Assembly: GCA_964615905.1 (NCBI GenBank)
Contig: CAZTUB010000009.1
Location: 62,001-126,000, forward strand
Direction of reading: 5' to 3'
DNA: 64,000 nt
From: DATLMR01 sp964615905
GTDB taxonomy: Bacteria > Acidobacteriota > Blastocatellia > UBA7656
Shown: positions 26,692-35,302 of the stretch, one piece after another
Position numbering within the stretch: the stretch's first letter is position 1
How the letters are laid out: the number at the start of each line of letters is the position of its first letter
Notes under the pieces: model-generated
Databases searched by the model: none
The model's input: the letters and a program-made list of their open reading frames with translations, nothing else
What the model was told of the DNA's origin: nothing
Position numbers and translations under genes: made by a program

Positions 26692-27479
26692 AAATCTTTC
26701 TCCTCTATCAACCTTCTTACTCGTTCGTAATCCTGCTCGGTGTCAACACCCGTAGACCGGTGCTCGACCCGTACGACGCGAACTTTATAACCATTTTCAA
26801 TCGCGCGAAGCTGTTCCAGCGCCTCAAGGCGTTCGAGCGACGACTCTTTTGTGCGTGCGAACAGTTGAAGGAAGCCGCTCGAATACGCATAGATGCCGGA
26901 GTGCTTACGATAATTAGACAACAGACTTGAATCGCGGCGCAACGCCTCTTCAAGCGTGAGGCCGGGGGCGGGCCGCACGTGCGGGATGGCGGAGCGCGAG
27001 AAGTAGAGAGCGAACCCGCGCGCGTCTGTGACGACCTTGACCACGGCGGGGTTAAAGATGTCTTCTACTGAGGTGATCGGCTCGGAAGTGGTGCTGATGT
27101 CAACCCCAGTCTCTTCTACGAGCGGTCTTATGGCCGCGTCGATAGTCGAAGGGTCGATCAAAGGCTCGTCTCCCTGCACGTTGACTATCAGCCCCGCGTC
27201 GAGAGTCTGAGCGACTTCGGCAACGCGGTCGGTGCCGGAAGCGGCGTCAGGCGAAGTCATGCGGGCCTCCGCGCCGAATGATCTAACCGCTTCAAGGATT
27301 CTCTCGTCGTCGGTAGCAACGATGACCCGCGATACAAGATCAGCGCGGCGCGCGCGCTCGACGACGTGCATTATCATCGGGATTTTGTTGATGGGGAGGA
27401 GGGGTTTACCCGGCAATCTAGTCGAGGCATACCGCGCAGGGATTATCGCTACGGCTACTCCCTTCACGGGCCTCCACAC
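26688..27479 (-). CDS. kdsB: 3-deoxy-manno-octulosonate cytidylyltransferase
   Basis: 263 residues. The nucleotidyltransferase fold shows AIIPARYASTRLPGKPL (the Arg/Lys signature loop), VIVATDDERI, VQGDEPLIDP and AIPHVR. It activates Kdo as CMP-Kdo for the lipopolysaccharide inner core, so the cell has an LPS-type outer membrane. It is directly upstream of and overlaps pyrG, which supplies its CTP. The Kdo-8-phosphate synthase kdsA lies 4.5 kb away on the other strand. The first seven residues (MWRPVKG) may be extra; no better start is obvious. Confidence 0.95.
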   Translation of the reverse strand: MWRPVKGVAVAIIPARYASTRLPGKPLLPINKIPMIMHVVERARRADLVSRVIVATDDERILEAVRSFGAEARMTSPDAASGTDRVAEVAQTLDAGLIVNVQGDEPLIDPSTIDAAIRPLVEETGVDISTTSEPITSVEDIFNPAVVKVVTDARGFALYFSRSAIPHVRPAPGLTLEEALRRDSSLLSNYRKHSGIYAYSSGFLQLFARTKESSLERLEALEQLRAIENGYKVRVVRVEHRSTGVDTEQDYERVRRLIEEKDL

Positions 27480-27521
27480 TATCTGAAACCGTGCCCGATG
27501 TCAAAGGATATTACGTGGCTG

Positions 27522-28226
27522 TTATCTCTCAATTCGATTTTTAAGATAACCAGTGGCGATCATAAGCTGCGCCGCGTAATATGTCGCCCAGATCAGGTAC
27601 GCGCTCAAGAAGACAGGCGTTTTGAACTTTCCGACGGCGATCACGGAGTCTGAGAAAAGAAACAAAAACGCGCCCGCAATTATCCGCTGCCCGTCGAAAT
27701 TCGCGAGCACCGAAAAGCTGACCATAACGGTTATTGCCAGCATGTAAGCCGCGACCGCGACGACAAGCCCGCCAAGATTTGGGCCGAGCCACACCATCAT
27801 CGATACGCCGTAGCCTGCGAGCAGCGCGATAGCCAGCTTTTGCCAGGGCTTTACCCTGAGCGGTCTTGAGAGATGGCGCGCAAACAGGGCGATGTAAAAA
27901 AGATGCGCGACGAGAAACGAGCCCAGCCCGTACGGGAACATCGATTCGCGGTCCAAACCGAGAAAGATGTCCCCGAGGCTGGAGAAGGCGAGCGCGAGTC
28001 CCAGCAGAAGCCCCCGGCGGTCCCGCGCCAGATTGAATGCGATGAACGAGAGCGGCGCGACTGCAAGCGCCTTTACGACGACGCTCCCCGCGTAAGGCCG
28101 AAGCCCCGTTGTGACCAGGTATGTGACCCCTGCCAGAATCGACAAGACCAGAAGCGCGCGGTCGATACCCGCGTAATCGGCGGCGATCAGTCGATCCTTA
28201 TCGAGCCCGGTTACAGGCGCGCTCAT
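27522..28226 (-). CDS. YhhN family lysoplasmalogenase-like membrane protein
   Basis: 234 residues with about eight hydrophobic helices. The family pattern is visible in KALAVAPLSFIAF, ALAFSSLGDIFLGLD and GLGSFLVAHLFYI, including the conserved Asp and His thought to form the catalytic site. YhhN/TMEM86 enzymes cleave the vinyl-ether bond of lysoplasmalogens; in bacteria lacking plasmalogens the substrate is uncertain. It lies directly upstream of kdsB on the same strand (42 nt gap), so it may head that operon. Confidence 0.85.
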   Translation of the reverse strand: MSAPVTGLDKDRLIAADYAGIDRALLVLSILAGVTYLVTTGLRPYAGSVVVKALAVAPLSFIAFNLARDRRGLLLGLALAFSSLGDIFLGLDRESMFPYGLGSFLVAHLFYIALFARHLSRPLRVKPWQKLAIALLAGYGVSMMVWLGPNLGGLVVAVAAYMLAITVMVSFSVLANFDGQRIIAGAFLFLFSDSVIAVGKFKTPVFLSAYLIWATYYAAQLMIATGYLKNRIER

Positions 28227-28258
28227 CTCTTTATCCTCCCGGCGAAATCGGGCGTGGT

Positions 28259-28334
28259 TTAAAGCTAAGCTTTAAGCGTCGGTGTGCCGACAACTGTGGC
28301 TTTACTTTAACTTTACTTTAAAGGCGCGTATAAA
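28259..28334. promoter_or_regulatory. Divergent regulatory region: 17-bp palindrome and two tandem 11-bp repeats
   Basis: TTAAAGCT-A-AGCTTTAA (28259-28275) is a perfect palindrome close to the yhhN-like start. Two exact tandem 11-mers, CTTTACTTTAA, occupy 28300-28310 and 28311-28321, followed 7 nt later by a -10-like TATAAA (28329-28334) for the plus-strand gene. Tandem 11-bp sites just upstream of a -10 are the usual binding layout of PhoB/OmpR-type response regulators. A 14-nt part (TTTACTTTAACTTT) recurs at 30571-30584. Confidence 0.5.
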
Positions 28335-28415
28335 TTAAGCTGCTCGAAACGGCACATTAGCTTATAGTCAAGCCGACGGTCAACGTGATGATCACTCAAT
28401 CAAGGACGGCAACAG

Positions 28416-30119
28416 ATGAAATTATCGACAAAAGCCCTTTTGCTCCTCGTCTCGCTCAGCCTGCTCATACCGGCCTGCACGACTCAGAAGCAGGAAGGAT
28501 CGAAACCGCCTGAGAACGCCCAGATGAATAAAAATTCGCTCGCCGCAAAGATCGCCCGCTTCGCCCCCACAGAGGTGACGGCGGATACGTCTGTCCTCAC
28601 GGAGAATGACCGCAAGGCGCTCGACAAGATCATCCAGGCCGCGCGTCTGCTCGACCCGCTCTACCTGCGGCAGGTGTGGAGCGGCAACGAAGCTTTGAAA
28701 AAGAGGCTCGAAGCCGACACCACGCCCGACGGCCGCGAGCGGTACCACTACTTCATGATAAACAAAGGGCCGTGGTCGCGGCTCGATCATAACGAAGCGT
28801 TTATAGAAGGCGTGCCGCCGGTAAAGCCGCCGCAGGCGGGCTACTACCCCGACGATATAACCAAGGACGAGTTTAACTCGTGGGTCGCGGGGCTGCCCCC
28901 GGCCGAGCAGGAAAAGGCGCGCGGCTTCTTCTACACGATAAGGCGCGGCCCCGACGGCAAGCTCAAGACAGTTGCCTATAGCGAAGAATACCGCGAGTTT
29001 CTTGAGCCGGCGGCGCGGCTGCTAAACGAAGCCGCAGAGCTTACAACGAACGCGACGCTGAAGAACTTCCTGACAAAGCGCGCCAAAGCTTTTTTGTCGA
29101 ACGATTACTATGAAAGCGATGTTGCGTGGATGGACCTCGATTCGCCCATCGACGTGACTATAGGGCCGTATGAGACATATGAAGACGAGCTGTTCGGCTA
29201 CAAGGCCGGGTTCGAGGCCTTCGTTACGCTTCGCGACGAAGGCGAATCTGCGAAGCTCGCAAAATTCAGCGGCTACCTCCAGGAGATAGAGAACAACCTC
29301 CCCATAGACCCCAGGTACCGCAACCCGAAGCTCGGCGCGGCGGCTCCCATACGGGTCGTCGACGAACTCCTGGCAACAGGCGACGCCAATCACGGTGTAC
29401 AGACGGCCGCATATAACCTGCCCAACGACGAGCGCGTCGTCGAAGAGAAGGGCTCGAAAAAGGTCATGATCAAAAACGTGCAGGAGGCGAAGTTCAATCA
29501 GGTGCTCGTGCCGATCTCGAAGACCTTGATCCCGGCCGCCGACCAGCCGAAGATCTCCTTCGACGCTTTTTTTACTCATATCCTCGCGCACGAGCTTGTG
29601 CACGGGCTGGGGCCGCAAACCATCACGGTAAACGGGCGAAAGACGACCGTGCGGCTTGAGCTAAAAGATACTTACTCGGCAATAGAAGAGGCCAAGGCAG
29701 ACATCACTGGCCTGTTCGCCTTGCAGTACATGATCGACAAGGGGCTGGTTGACCGCCAGATGGAAGAGCAGATGTACACGACGTACCTCGCGAGTTCTTT
29801 CCGCTCGGTCCGCTTCGGCGTCACCGAAGCGCACGGCAAAGGCCAGGCTTTACAGTTCAACTATCTGGTCGATGAAGGCGCTATAAATATTGACGAGCAG
29901 GCGGGGACATTCAGCATAAACCCTGCGAAGATAAAGCAGGCCGTAACAAAGCTGACCGGCGAGATATTGACGCTACAGGCGGAAGGCTCTTACGAAAAGG
30001 CGAAGGCTATGCTCGACAAGTACGCAGTGATCCGCCCCGCTATGCAGCGCGCGCTCGACCGTCTAGGCAACGTGCCCGTGGACATAGAGCCCAAATTCAC
30101 CGTCGCCCAGGGGGCGTGA
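28416..30119 (+). CDS. Lipoprotein related to dipeptidyl peptidase III (M49-like zinc peptidase)
   Basis: 567 residues. The N-terminus is a lipoprotein signal with lipobox LIPAC. HELVHGLGP at 392-400 is a zinc HExxH, and EEAKAD at 424-429 provides the third ligand, together resembling the M49 pair HExxxH/EExRAE. Classical M49 uses the hexapeptide HExxGH; a pentapeptide form is known from Caldithrix, so this may belong to that short bacterial branch. Most M49 enzymes are cytosolic, whereas this one should be anchored in the cell envelope. It likely removes dipeptides from short peptides. It is divergent from the yhhN-like gene, with a possible response-regulator site between. Confidence 0.78.
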   Translation: MKLSTKALLLLVSLSLLIPACTTQKQEGSKPPENAQMNKNSLAAKIARFAPTEVTADTSVLTENDRKALDKIIQAARLLDPLYLRQVWSGNEALKKRLEADTTPDGRERYHYFMINKGPWSRLDHNEAFIEGVPPVKPPQAGYYPDDITKDEFNSWVAGLPPAEQEKARGFFYTIRRGPDGKLKTVAYSEEYREFLEPAARLLNEAAELTTNATLKNFLTKRAKAFLSNDYYESDVAWMDLDSPIDVTIGPYETYEDELFGYKAGFEAFVTLRDEGESAKLAKFSGYLQEIENNLPIDPRYRNPKLGAAAPIRVVDELLATGDANHGVQTAAYNLPNDERVVEEKGSKKVMIKNVQEAKFNQVLVPISKTLIPAADQPKISFDAFFTHILAHELVHGLGPQTITVNGRKTTVRLELKDTYSAIEEAKADITGLFALQYMIDKGLVDRQMEEQMYTTYLASSFRSVRFGVTEAHGKGQALQFNYLVDEGAINIDEQAGTFSINPAKIKQAVTKLTGEILTLQAEGSYEKAKAMLDKYAVIRPAMQRALDRLGNVPVDIEPKFTVAQGA

Positions 30120-30244
30120 AGCGTAAAGCGTAAACCGTGAACCGTAAACCGTGACAAGCCAGAGGAGAGTACCACGTTACGTACCTCTTCTTTCTTGTCA
30201 CTTGTCACTGTTTGCTTGTCACTGTTTGCTTGTCACTGCTTTAC
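30120..30244. repeat. GTGACAA-heptad repeat element, copy 3
   Basis: The left part is degenerate: tandem CGTAAA/CCGTGAA units (30122-30154) ending GTGACAAG. The right arm has CTTGTCACTTGTCACTG, then two further CTTGTCACTG units spaced by TTTG. Both halves flank GAGGAGAGTA/TACCTCTTC pairing. It starts one base after the M49-like stop. On the minus strand it encodes the last residues (AVTSKQ) and stop of the coiled-coil gene. Confidence 0.82.
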
Positions 30245-30545
30245 TCCGCGTTTGCAACTGGTTGCGCAGGCTATCGAGTTCCTTTTGCAGTTGCATGTAT
30301 TCGGCGTTTGCGCGCTCAACGTCGAGCCTTTTCTTTTGCAGGCCCCGCGCGCTCGCACCCCCTTTGGCCGCAGCCGCGCTCTGCCGCACGCTTTCGCGAT
30401 AATCTCTTAAAACACGCTTGACGACCTCTGCTCGCTCTTTTACTCGACGCTCAAGATCGGCTGTTCGCTTCTTCAAGTTCTGTGGCACCGCTTGAAGCCT
30501 CTCCTTCAGGGGCAGACCTCTACGACCGGGGAGGCGCCCGGCCAT
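30219..30545 (-). CDS. Predicted coiled-coil protein of unknown function
   Basis: 108 residues, about a third Lys/Arg/Glu, with long heptad-like helices (LKKRTADLERRVKERAEVVKRVL and NAEYMQLQKELDSLRNQL). No signal peptide or membrane segment. The C-terminal AVTSKQ and stop codon come from the GTGACAA repeat. The start has no strong ribosome-binding site, so the gene is plausible but unproven. A TTTACTTTAACTTT sequence (30571-30584) upstream matches the one before the M49-like gene. Confidence 0.5.
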   Translation of the reverse strand: MAGRLPGRRGLPLKERLQAVPQNLKKRTADLERRVKERAEVVKRVLRDYRESVRQSAAAAKGGASARGLQKKRLDVERANAEYMQLQKELDSLRNQLQTRSKAVTSKQ

Positions 30546-30841
30546 CTAATTGCTTACGAGAAGCTAAAGATTTACTTTAACTTTCTTCTTGCAAAGGACT
30601 GAACGCTATGATATTGTCCGCGTGGTGGGAGAAACCTCCGCGTCGTGGGTGGGGCCACGACGCGGTAGTTATTCAGGTGGTGCGTTGAATCTAGAATATC
30701 GAGGCTGTGGGGGCTAAGATATTCCAAAAAACGAGTGATTTCACGCACCACCTTTATACTCCAAAGGGTCAGGGGTGTCAACAAATTAAAGCTTCAAACC
30801 GAGGCGTCTCCGGCCCCATTTTCAGACGAGAAGGTCCCACT
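30546..30841. other. Noncoding region with two strong hairpins; candidate structured RNA
   Basis: Hairpin 1: CCGCGTCGTGG-GTGGGG-CCACGACGCGG (30638-30665), 11 bp perfect. Hairpin 2: outer arms AGGTGGTGCGT (30675-30685) and ACGCACCACCT (30743-30753), extended imperfectly by GAATC/GATTTC; inner helix GAATATC (30694-30700) with GATATTC (30718-30724); an asymmetric internal loop holds AAAAAA. A possible plus-strand promoter is TTGCAA (30590-30595) with TATTGT 17 nt later. I do not recognise tmRNA, RNase P or SRP RNA motifs. A 6S-like or repeat-type element is possible. Confidence 0.45.
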
Positions 30842-31057
30842 GTGTTTTCAGACGAAGCTCTATACAGAATACTCACCGAAGCTGACCGCATTGTCCAGGA
30901 TGCACAGACGCTACTTGATAAGGCTCAGGCGACAGGAGAGCAGGAGCTTGTCGAAGCCGCGCGCAATAATCTTCACCTCGTAATAGAGAACCGAAACCGC
31001 CTGGACAATTTCTTCTCATTAAGACTTGCCACCGCAGATTCAAAGGGTTACGGCTGA
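30842..31057 (+). CDS. Small hypothetical helical protein
   Basis: The frame begins further upstream, inside the hairpin region, but GTG 30842 preceded by GAGAAGG gives a sensible 71-residue product starting MFSDEALYRIL. It is mostly amphipathic helix (EADRIVQDAQTLLDKAQ, QELVEAARNNLHLVIENRNRLDNFF). No family is recognised. It partly overlaps the longest possible frame of the radical SAM gene; with the GTG start chosen for that gene the two are separated by 58 nt. Confidence 0.5.
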   Translation: MFSDEALYRILTEADRIVQDAQTLLDKAQATGEQELVEAARNNLHLVIENRNRLDNFFSLRLATADSKGYG

Positions 31058-31115
31058 CGAGCGGCCGCCCGCCTGCCCGGTGGCGGCGACCGATTCAAAA
31101 TCTTATAATCTCTTT

Positions 31116-31964
31116 GTGAGCCACGAACGAAAACCCGAGCACGCCGTAAAGCTCAACGTGATACAGCCGAAGTCTGTGCTGAACCGTTCGGGCATGGGGG
31201 GCTTTACTCTAAATCCCTACAAAGGATGTCCCGTAGGCTGCTCCTACTGCTACGTAGATCACATGCCGCACATGCGCGCGGAGGAGCGGACGTGGGGGAC
31301 CTATGTCGATGTAAAAGAGAATGCCCCGGAGCTTCTTGAGCGACAGTTGAAGCGGTTGCGGACGCCTGCGAACATCTTCATGTCGACGGCGACCGATCCG
31401 TACCAGCCGGCCGAGGAGCGTTACCTGATAACGCGCCGGATGCTCGAAGTGCTGGCGCGCCACCCCGAACACGGGCTTTTTATCCTCACAAAGCAGTCGC
31501 TGGTTGAGCGCGACGCGGACTTGCTTGAGAAGCTCCCCCGCGTCGGGGTCGGTATGAGCATATCGACTGTTAACGACAGGCTTGCGAAAATTATCGAGCC
31601 GTGGGCACCTGTGACAAGCGAGCGGCTGGCAATTATAAAACGGCTCGCCGCTCGCGGCATACAGATGTACGTTTTATGGGCCCCGGCCATCGTGCCACAG
31701 CCTATGACCGAAAGCTTTGTCGACGACGCTATACGCGCCATAAGCGAGACGGGCGCCGACGCGCTTTCGCTCGACACGCTAAATTACCGCGCGAGCCAGC
31801 CTGCGGGGATGATTCGCCGCCTTGCGCGCGAGGGCCACGCGCCTGCTACCGACGCCCAGGCGAGACAGATCGAGCGAGCGGCGCGCCGCAGAGGGCTTGG
31901 CAACAGGATCGACCTGATCGAGCCCGGCACGCTTGAACCGCTACAACCGCTTCTTCCCTTCTGA
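31116..31964 (+). CDS. Radical SAM protein, SplB-like/Rv2578c-type
   Basis: The frame is open from 31026, but family similarity begins near GTG 31116 (MSHERKPEHAVKLNVIQPK), which avoids overlapping the upstream gene. The cluster motif CPVGCSYCY (CxxxCxxC) follows GGFTLNPYKG, typical of the spore-photoproduct-lyase-like branch that includes Rv2578c. Further signatures are FMSTATDPYQPAE, ILTKQSLVERD and YVLWAPAIVPQ. These proteins cleave SAM to start radical chemistry; the substrate of this non-sporulation branch is unknown. A TATAAT at 31104-31109 ends only 7 nt before the GTG, so the message could be leaderless. Confidence 0.88.
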   Translation: MSHERKPEHAVKLNVIQPKSVLNRSGMGGFTLNPYKGCPVGCSYCYVDHMPHMRAEERTWGTYVDVKENAPELLERQLKRLRTPANIFMSTATDPYQPAEERYLITRRMLEVLARHPEHGLFILTKQSLVERDADLLEKLPRVGVGMSISTVNDRLAKIIEPWAPVTSERLAIIKRLAARGIQMYVLWAPAIVPQPMTESFVDDAIRAISETGADALSLDTLNYRASQPAGMIRRLAREGHAPATDAQARQIERAARRRGLGNRIDLIEPGTLEPLQPLLPF

Positions 31965-32020
31965 CCACTGCGCGCGTCCTTAGACATCACCAGGCGGGGT
32001 GTGTAAAATAAGGATTCATT

Positions 32021-32854
32021 ATGCGGGCCTCAATAAACTCTTTTAAAGTCGGGAACGTGGAAGTGGGCGGGGGCGACCTCTTCTTGATCGCCGGGCCGTG
32101 TCTTGTCGAAAGCGAGTCGCACGCGCTGAAGATGGCAGAAGCTATTCGCGCGATAACTGACCGCGTCGGCGTTCCCTACATCTACAAGTCATCTTACGAC
32201 AAAGCCAATCGCACGTCGATCAGCGCGCATCGCGGGTTAGGCATCGAAGAAGGGCTGCGCATACTTGGCCGCGTGCGAAGCGATCTGGGGCTGGTCGTTC
32301 TGACAGACGTACACGAAGTCTCGCAGGTGCGCGCAGCGGCCGAGGCTGCGGACGTGCTTCAGGTACCGGCTTTTTTATCGCGGCAGACAGATTTGATAGT
32401 CGAGGCCGCGCGATCAGGCCGCGCCGTGAATATCAAGAAGGGCCAGTTCCTCGCCCCGACCGATATGCGAAACGCTGTCGAGAAGGTCACGTCACAGTCG
32501 AACCCGCGCGTCATGATAACCGAGCGAGGCACGAGCTTTGGCTACAACAATCTCGTGGTTGATTTTCGCGGCATCCCCATAATGCGCGAGTCCGGCCACC
32601 CCGTAGTCTATGACATCACTCATAGCCTTCAGCGACCGGGCGGGCTGGGGACCGCGAGCGGCGGCGACTCGCAGTTTATCGAGTACATGGCGCGGGCGGG
32701 CGTTGCCTGCGGCGTGGACGGCATTTTTATGGAAGTCCACGACAACCCCGCCCAGGCGAAATCCGACGGCCCGAACAGCTTGCCGCTCGAACGCCTTGAG
32801 CCGCTGCTCGAAAAGCTCAAAGCGATTCACGAGCTTGTGAAGAACGATCTGTAA
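32021..32854 (+). CDS. kdsA: 3-deoxy-8-phosphooctulonate synthase
   Basis: 277 residues. A TIM barrel condensing phosphoenolpyruvate with arabinose 5-phosphate to Kdo-8-phosphate for LPS. Signatures are AGPCLVES, YKSSYDKANRTS, IKKGQFLAP, TERGTSFGY and the phosphate-binding FRGIPIMR. Cys27 in AGPC is the ligand of the metal-dependent class (an Asn occupies this place in the E. coli type). With kdsB in this window, it completes two steps of CMP-Kdo synthesis. Confidence 0.96.
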   Translation: MRASINSFKVGNVEVGGGDLFLIAGPCLVESESHALKMAEAIRAITDRVGVPYIYKSSYDKANRTSISAHRGLGIEEGLRILGRVRSDLGLVVLTDVHEVSQVRAAAEAADVLQVPAFLSRQTDLIVEAARSGRAVNIKKGQFLAPTDMRNAVEKVTSQSNPRVMITERGTSFGYNNLVVDFRGIPIMRESGHPVVYDITHSLQRPGGLGTASGGDSQFIEYMARAGVACGVDGIFMEVHDNPAQAKSDGPNSLPLERLEPLLEKLKAIHELVKNDL

Positions 32855-32897
32855 ACCCGTGCTCTGCCATCACATCTTTCAAGAAGGTTTGGTCTTA

Positions 32898-35249
32898 ATG
32901 TTTAAGAAGTTGCTCCCGGCTCTTTTATTCTTGCTGGCCTTCACTTTCGTCGCTTACGGGCAGGAAGTCGAAGTCGATAAGTTCACGATCAATGCTCGCG
33001 TAGACACGGCGGCGAGCGCCGTCGATGTGCGCGCACAGCTTGCCGTCGCGAACCTGGGCGCGTCACCGAAGCCCAAGCTCTACCTGCGGCTTACGAATCT
33101 GGCAAAGGTGAGCGCGGCGACGGTCAACCAGGCGGCGGCGCAGATGGAGACCACGCCGGACCGCCGCACGCCTTCGCTCAACCAGATCACCATTACACCC
33201 GCCGCGCCGCTCGCGCCCTCGGCCAGGGCGACCGTCGAGGTCACCTACCGCATCGAGGTTCCAGAATCGACCGCTGTAGCGGCCGTCTATGCGGGCGAGG
33301 TGATAATGCTGCCGGAGCTTGTATGGGTCCCGCTGCCTTCGACCCTCTTTACGCTTTACGGACCGACGACCGCGCCATTCACGCTCACAGTCACTTTCGC
33401 TCCGGGCAGCAAGCTGCGCGCTGCGTCTGCGGGCGCGGCGCGCAGCGAAGGGCAAACCTTCACATTTGACCAGACGCAAAACTCGCTTCCCTTCTTCGTA
33501 GCAAGCACATACGGACAGCCGTTTGCGGCAGAGCACGGCGGCGTGAAATTCGAGATTTATACCCAGCAGGGTTTTACGGCTCAGCCCAACACGGCCAAGC
33601 GGCTGAGTGATGAAGCGGCGCGAATCATAGATTTCTTCACGCGCAGCTTTGGCCCGCCGCCGTCGGGCGCGAGCTTTCGGATAATCTCATCGGCCCGCGC
33701 CGGAAACATCGTCGCGCCGGGCGCGATTGTGCTGAACCAGCAGGTCTTGCGCCAGGAGACGCTCGACGCGACGACGATTGAAAGATTGGCCGACGCCATC
33801 GCAAGAATATGGACGGACGGACGCGTGCGCATACGAGGGCAGGAACAGCGCAGCGCGCAGGGCAGCCAGCCCGCCCAAAAGGCGCGCGGCGCGGCGCTGT
33901 TGAGAGATTCGCTTCCGCGTTATCTCGCCGCGTTATACTTCGAGGACCGCTACGGCAAGCAAGCATCGGGCGAGATGTTCTCGCGTCTTCGGTGGGCATA
34001 CACGCCCGTAGCGGCGGCGGCGCGCGACGAGGCGCTGGCGTTTCAGACAATAGCGCGGCCGACCTACACCGTGGCCGTCCAGAGCAAAGGCCCTCTCGTC
34101 TTCAGGCTGCTGGCGGAGACGGCGGGCCGCGAAAAATTCGTGGGCGTGCTGCGCTCGCTCCTCGCCGTCGAGCAGACGAAGGTGGTCACGCCGGAGGATT
34201 TCAGGGCCGCTTTAGTAAAGGCCACGGGGCCGCAGCTTGACACGCTGTTTCAGCAATGGGTCGATTCCGTAATCGAGCCTGATTTGATAATCGGCGTGCC
34301 GCAACCGTCGGGCGAGCAAGGCTCGCAACGGGTAAACATAAGAAACCTGGGCACAGGCGACGTAACGGTTCCCGTGCTTGCCGTGACCGCTTCGGGCAAG
34401 CAAGTCACGGCCACCGCGACCGTGCCTTCCGAAGACCTCGCATACACGGACATACAGACGACCGAAAAGATCGACTCCGTCGAAGTCGATCCCGAAAAGC
34501 TCCTAATCCAGACCAATTACGATAACGACCGAAAGCCCGTGCGCACGACCGCGCAGACGCTTCTCAACGAGAGCATAATCGCTTTCAACAAGGGTCAGCA
34601 CGCCGAGGCGGAGACGAAGCTCAGAGAAGCGGCGCGAGTTGATCCGAAAAACTCGCTGGTGCGCGCGTGGCTTGCGCGAACGCTCGCCGCCGTCAACAAG
34701 ATGGATGAGGCGGTAAAAGAGGCGAACGCGGCGATTGGAAACGAGTTGTCGGCAGGGGGGGCGAATGCCTGGGCTCACATAACGCTTGGCCAGATCGCCC
34801 TCGCGCGCAACCAGGCATCTGAGGCCGTCACACATTTGCGTCGCGCCGTAATCGAGGCGGAAGAAGCCCCTGCTCAATTCGCATCCCGCGAAGCGCTCGT
34901 AAAAGCCGAGCGCGCGGCCAACCTTTCGCCGCAGGTTGAAGACTCGATCCGCGCCTTTATCACTCAACTCGACACGCTAATCAAGCAGCCGTCGTCGGAC
35001 AAACTCTTTACAGTCGTCACACGAAATAACCTGAAGCGATTCGTCCAGGGCCTGACCGTCACCCCGCCTTCTTCGTGGACGACAGAGATACTGAGGACCG
35101 AACAGCTCGACGCCGACCGGGTGGCGATAGATGTCGCGTTGAAAGTCCACGCGGGCGGGCGCGACCAATCGGGCACGGCGCTATTCATAATTCACAGGGT
35201 CGGCGGCGCGTGGGTACTCGAAGACGTTCAGCTTTTCAATGTGAAATAG
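32898..35249 (+). CDS. Secreted M1-peptidase-like protein without the zinc motif, with TPR and C-terminal domain
   Basis: ATG 32898 gives a clean signal peptide (MFKKLLPALLFLLAFTFVAYG); the frame opens 13 codons earlier. 783 residues. The N-terminal beta-rich region and the helical segment around residues 230-460 (IIDFFTRSFGPPPSG, RDSLPRYLAALYFEDRYG, FQQWVDSVIEPDLIIG) resemble M1 aminopeptidases. However, no HExxH occurs where M1 enzymes have it, after the FGPPP segment. TPR-like repeats (FNKGQHAEAETKLREAARVDPKNS) follow at about 555-660, then a compact C-terminal domain. Probably a noncatalytic binding or scaffold protein in the periplasm. It starts 43 nt after kdsA. Confidence 0.7.
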   Translation: MFKKLLPALLFLLAFTFVAYGQEVEVDKFTINARVDTAASAVDVRAQLAVANLGASPKPKLYLRLTNLAKVSAATVNQAAAQMETTPDRRTPSLNQITITPAAPLAPSARATVEVTYRIEVPESTAVAAVYAGEVIMLPELVWVPLPSTLFTLYGPTTAPFTLTVTFAPGSKLRAASAGAARSEGQTFTFDQTQNSLPFFVASTYGQPFAAEHGGVKFEIYTQQGFTAQPNTAKRLSDEAARIIDFFTRSFGPPPSGASFRIISSARAGNIVAPGAIVLNQQVLRQETLDATTIERLADAIARIWTDGRVRIRGQEQRSAQGSQPAQKARGAALLRDSLPRYLAALYFEDRYGKQASGEMFSRLRWAYTPVAAAARDEALAFQTIARPTYTVAVQSKGPLVFRLLAETAGREKFVGVLRSLLAVEQTKVVTPEDFRAALVKATGPQLDTLFQQWVDSVIEPDLIIGVPQPSGEQGSQRVNIRNLGTGDVTVPVLAVTASGKQVTATATVPSEDLAYTDIQTTEKIDSVEVDPEKLLIQTNYDNDRKPVRTTAQTLLNESIIAFNKGQHAEAETKLREAARVDPKNSLVRAWLARTLAAVNKMDEAVKEANAAIGNELSAGGANAWAHITLGQIALARNQASEAVTHLRRAVIEAEEAPAQFASREALVKAERAANLSPQVEDSIRAFITQLDTLIKQPSSDKLFTVVTRNNLKRFVQGLTVTPPSSWTTEILRTEQLDADRVAIDVALKVHAGGRDQSGTALFIIHRVGGAWVLEDVQLFNVK

Positions 35250-35302
35250 CAGGATCAAGGGGGCCGCTCTCATAAGATCGCCGCGCGGCCCCGGCACGCC
35301 TT

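Noticed and set aside
30572..30784. 70-residue minus-strand frame across the two hairpins
   Set aside because: It reads straight through strong palindromes; the structure explains the sequence better than coding.
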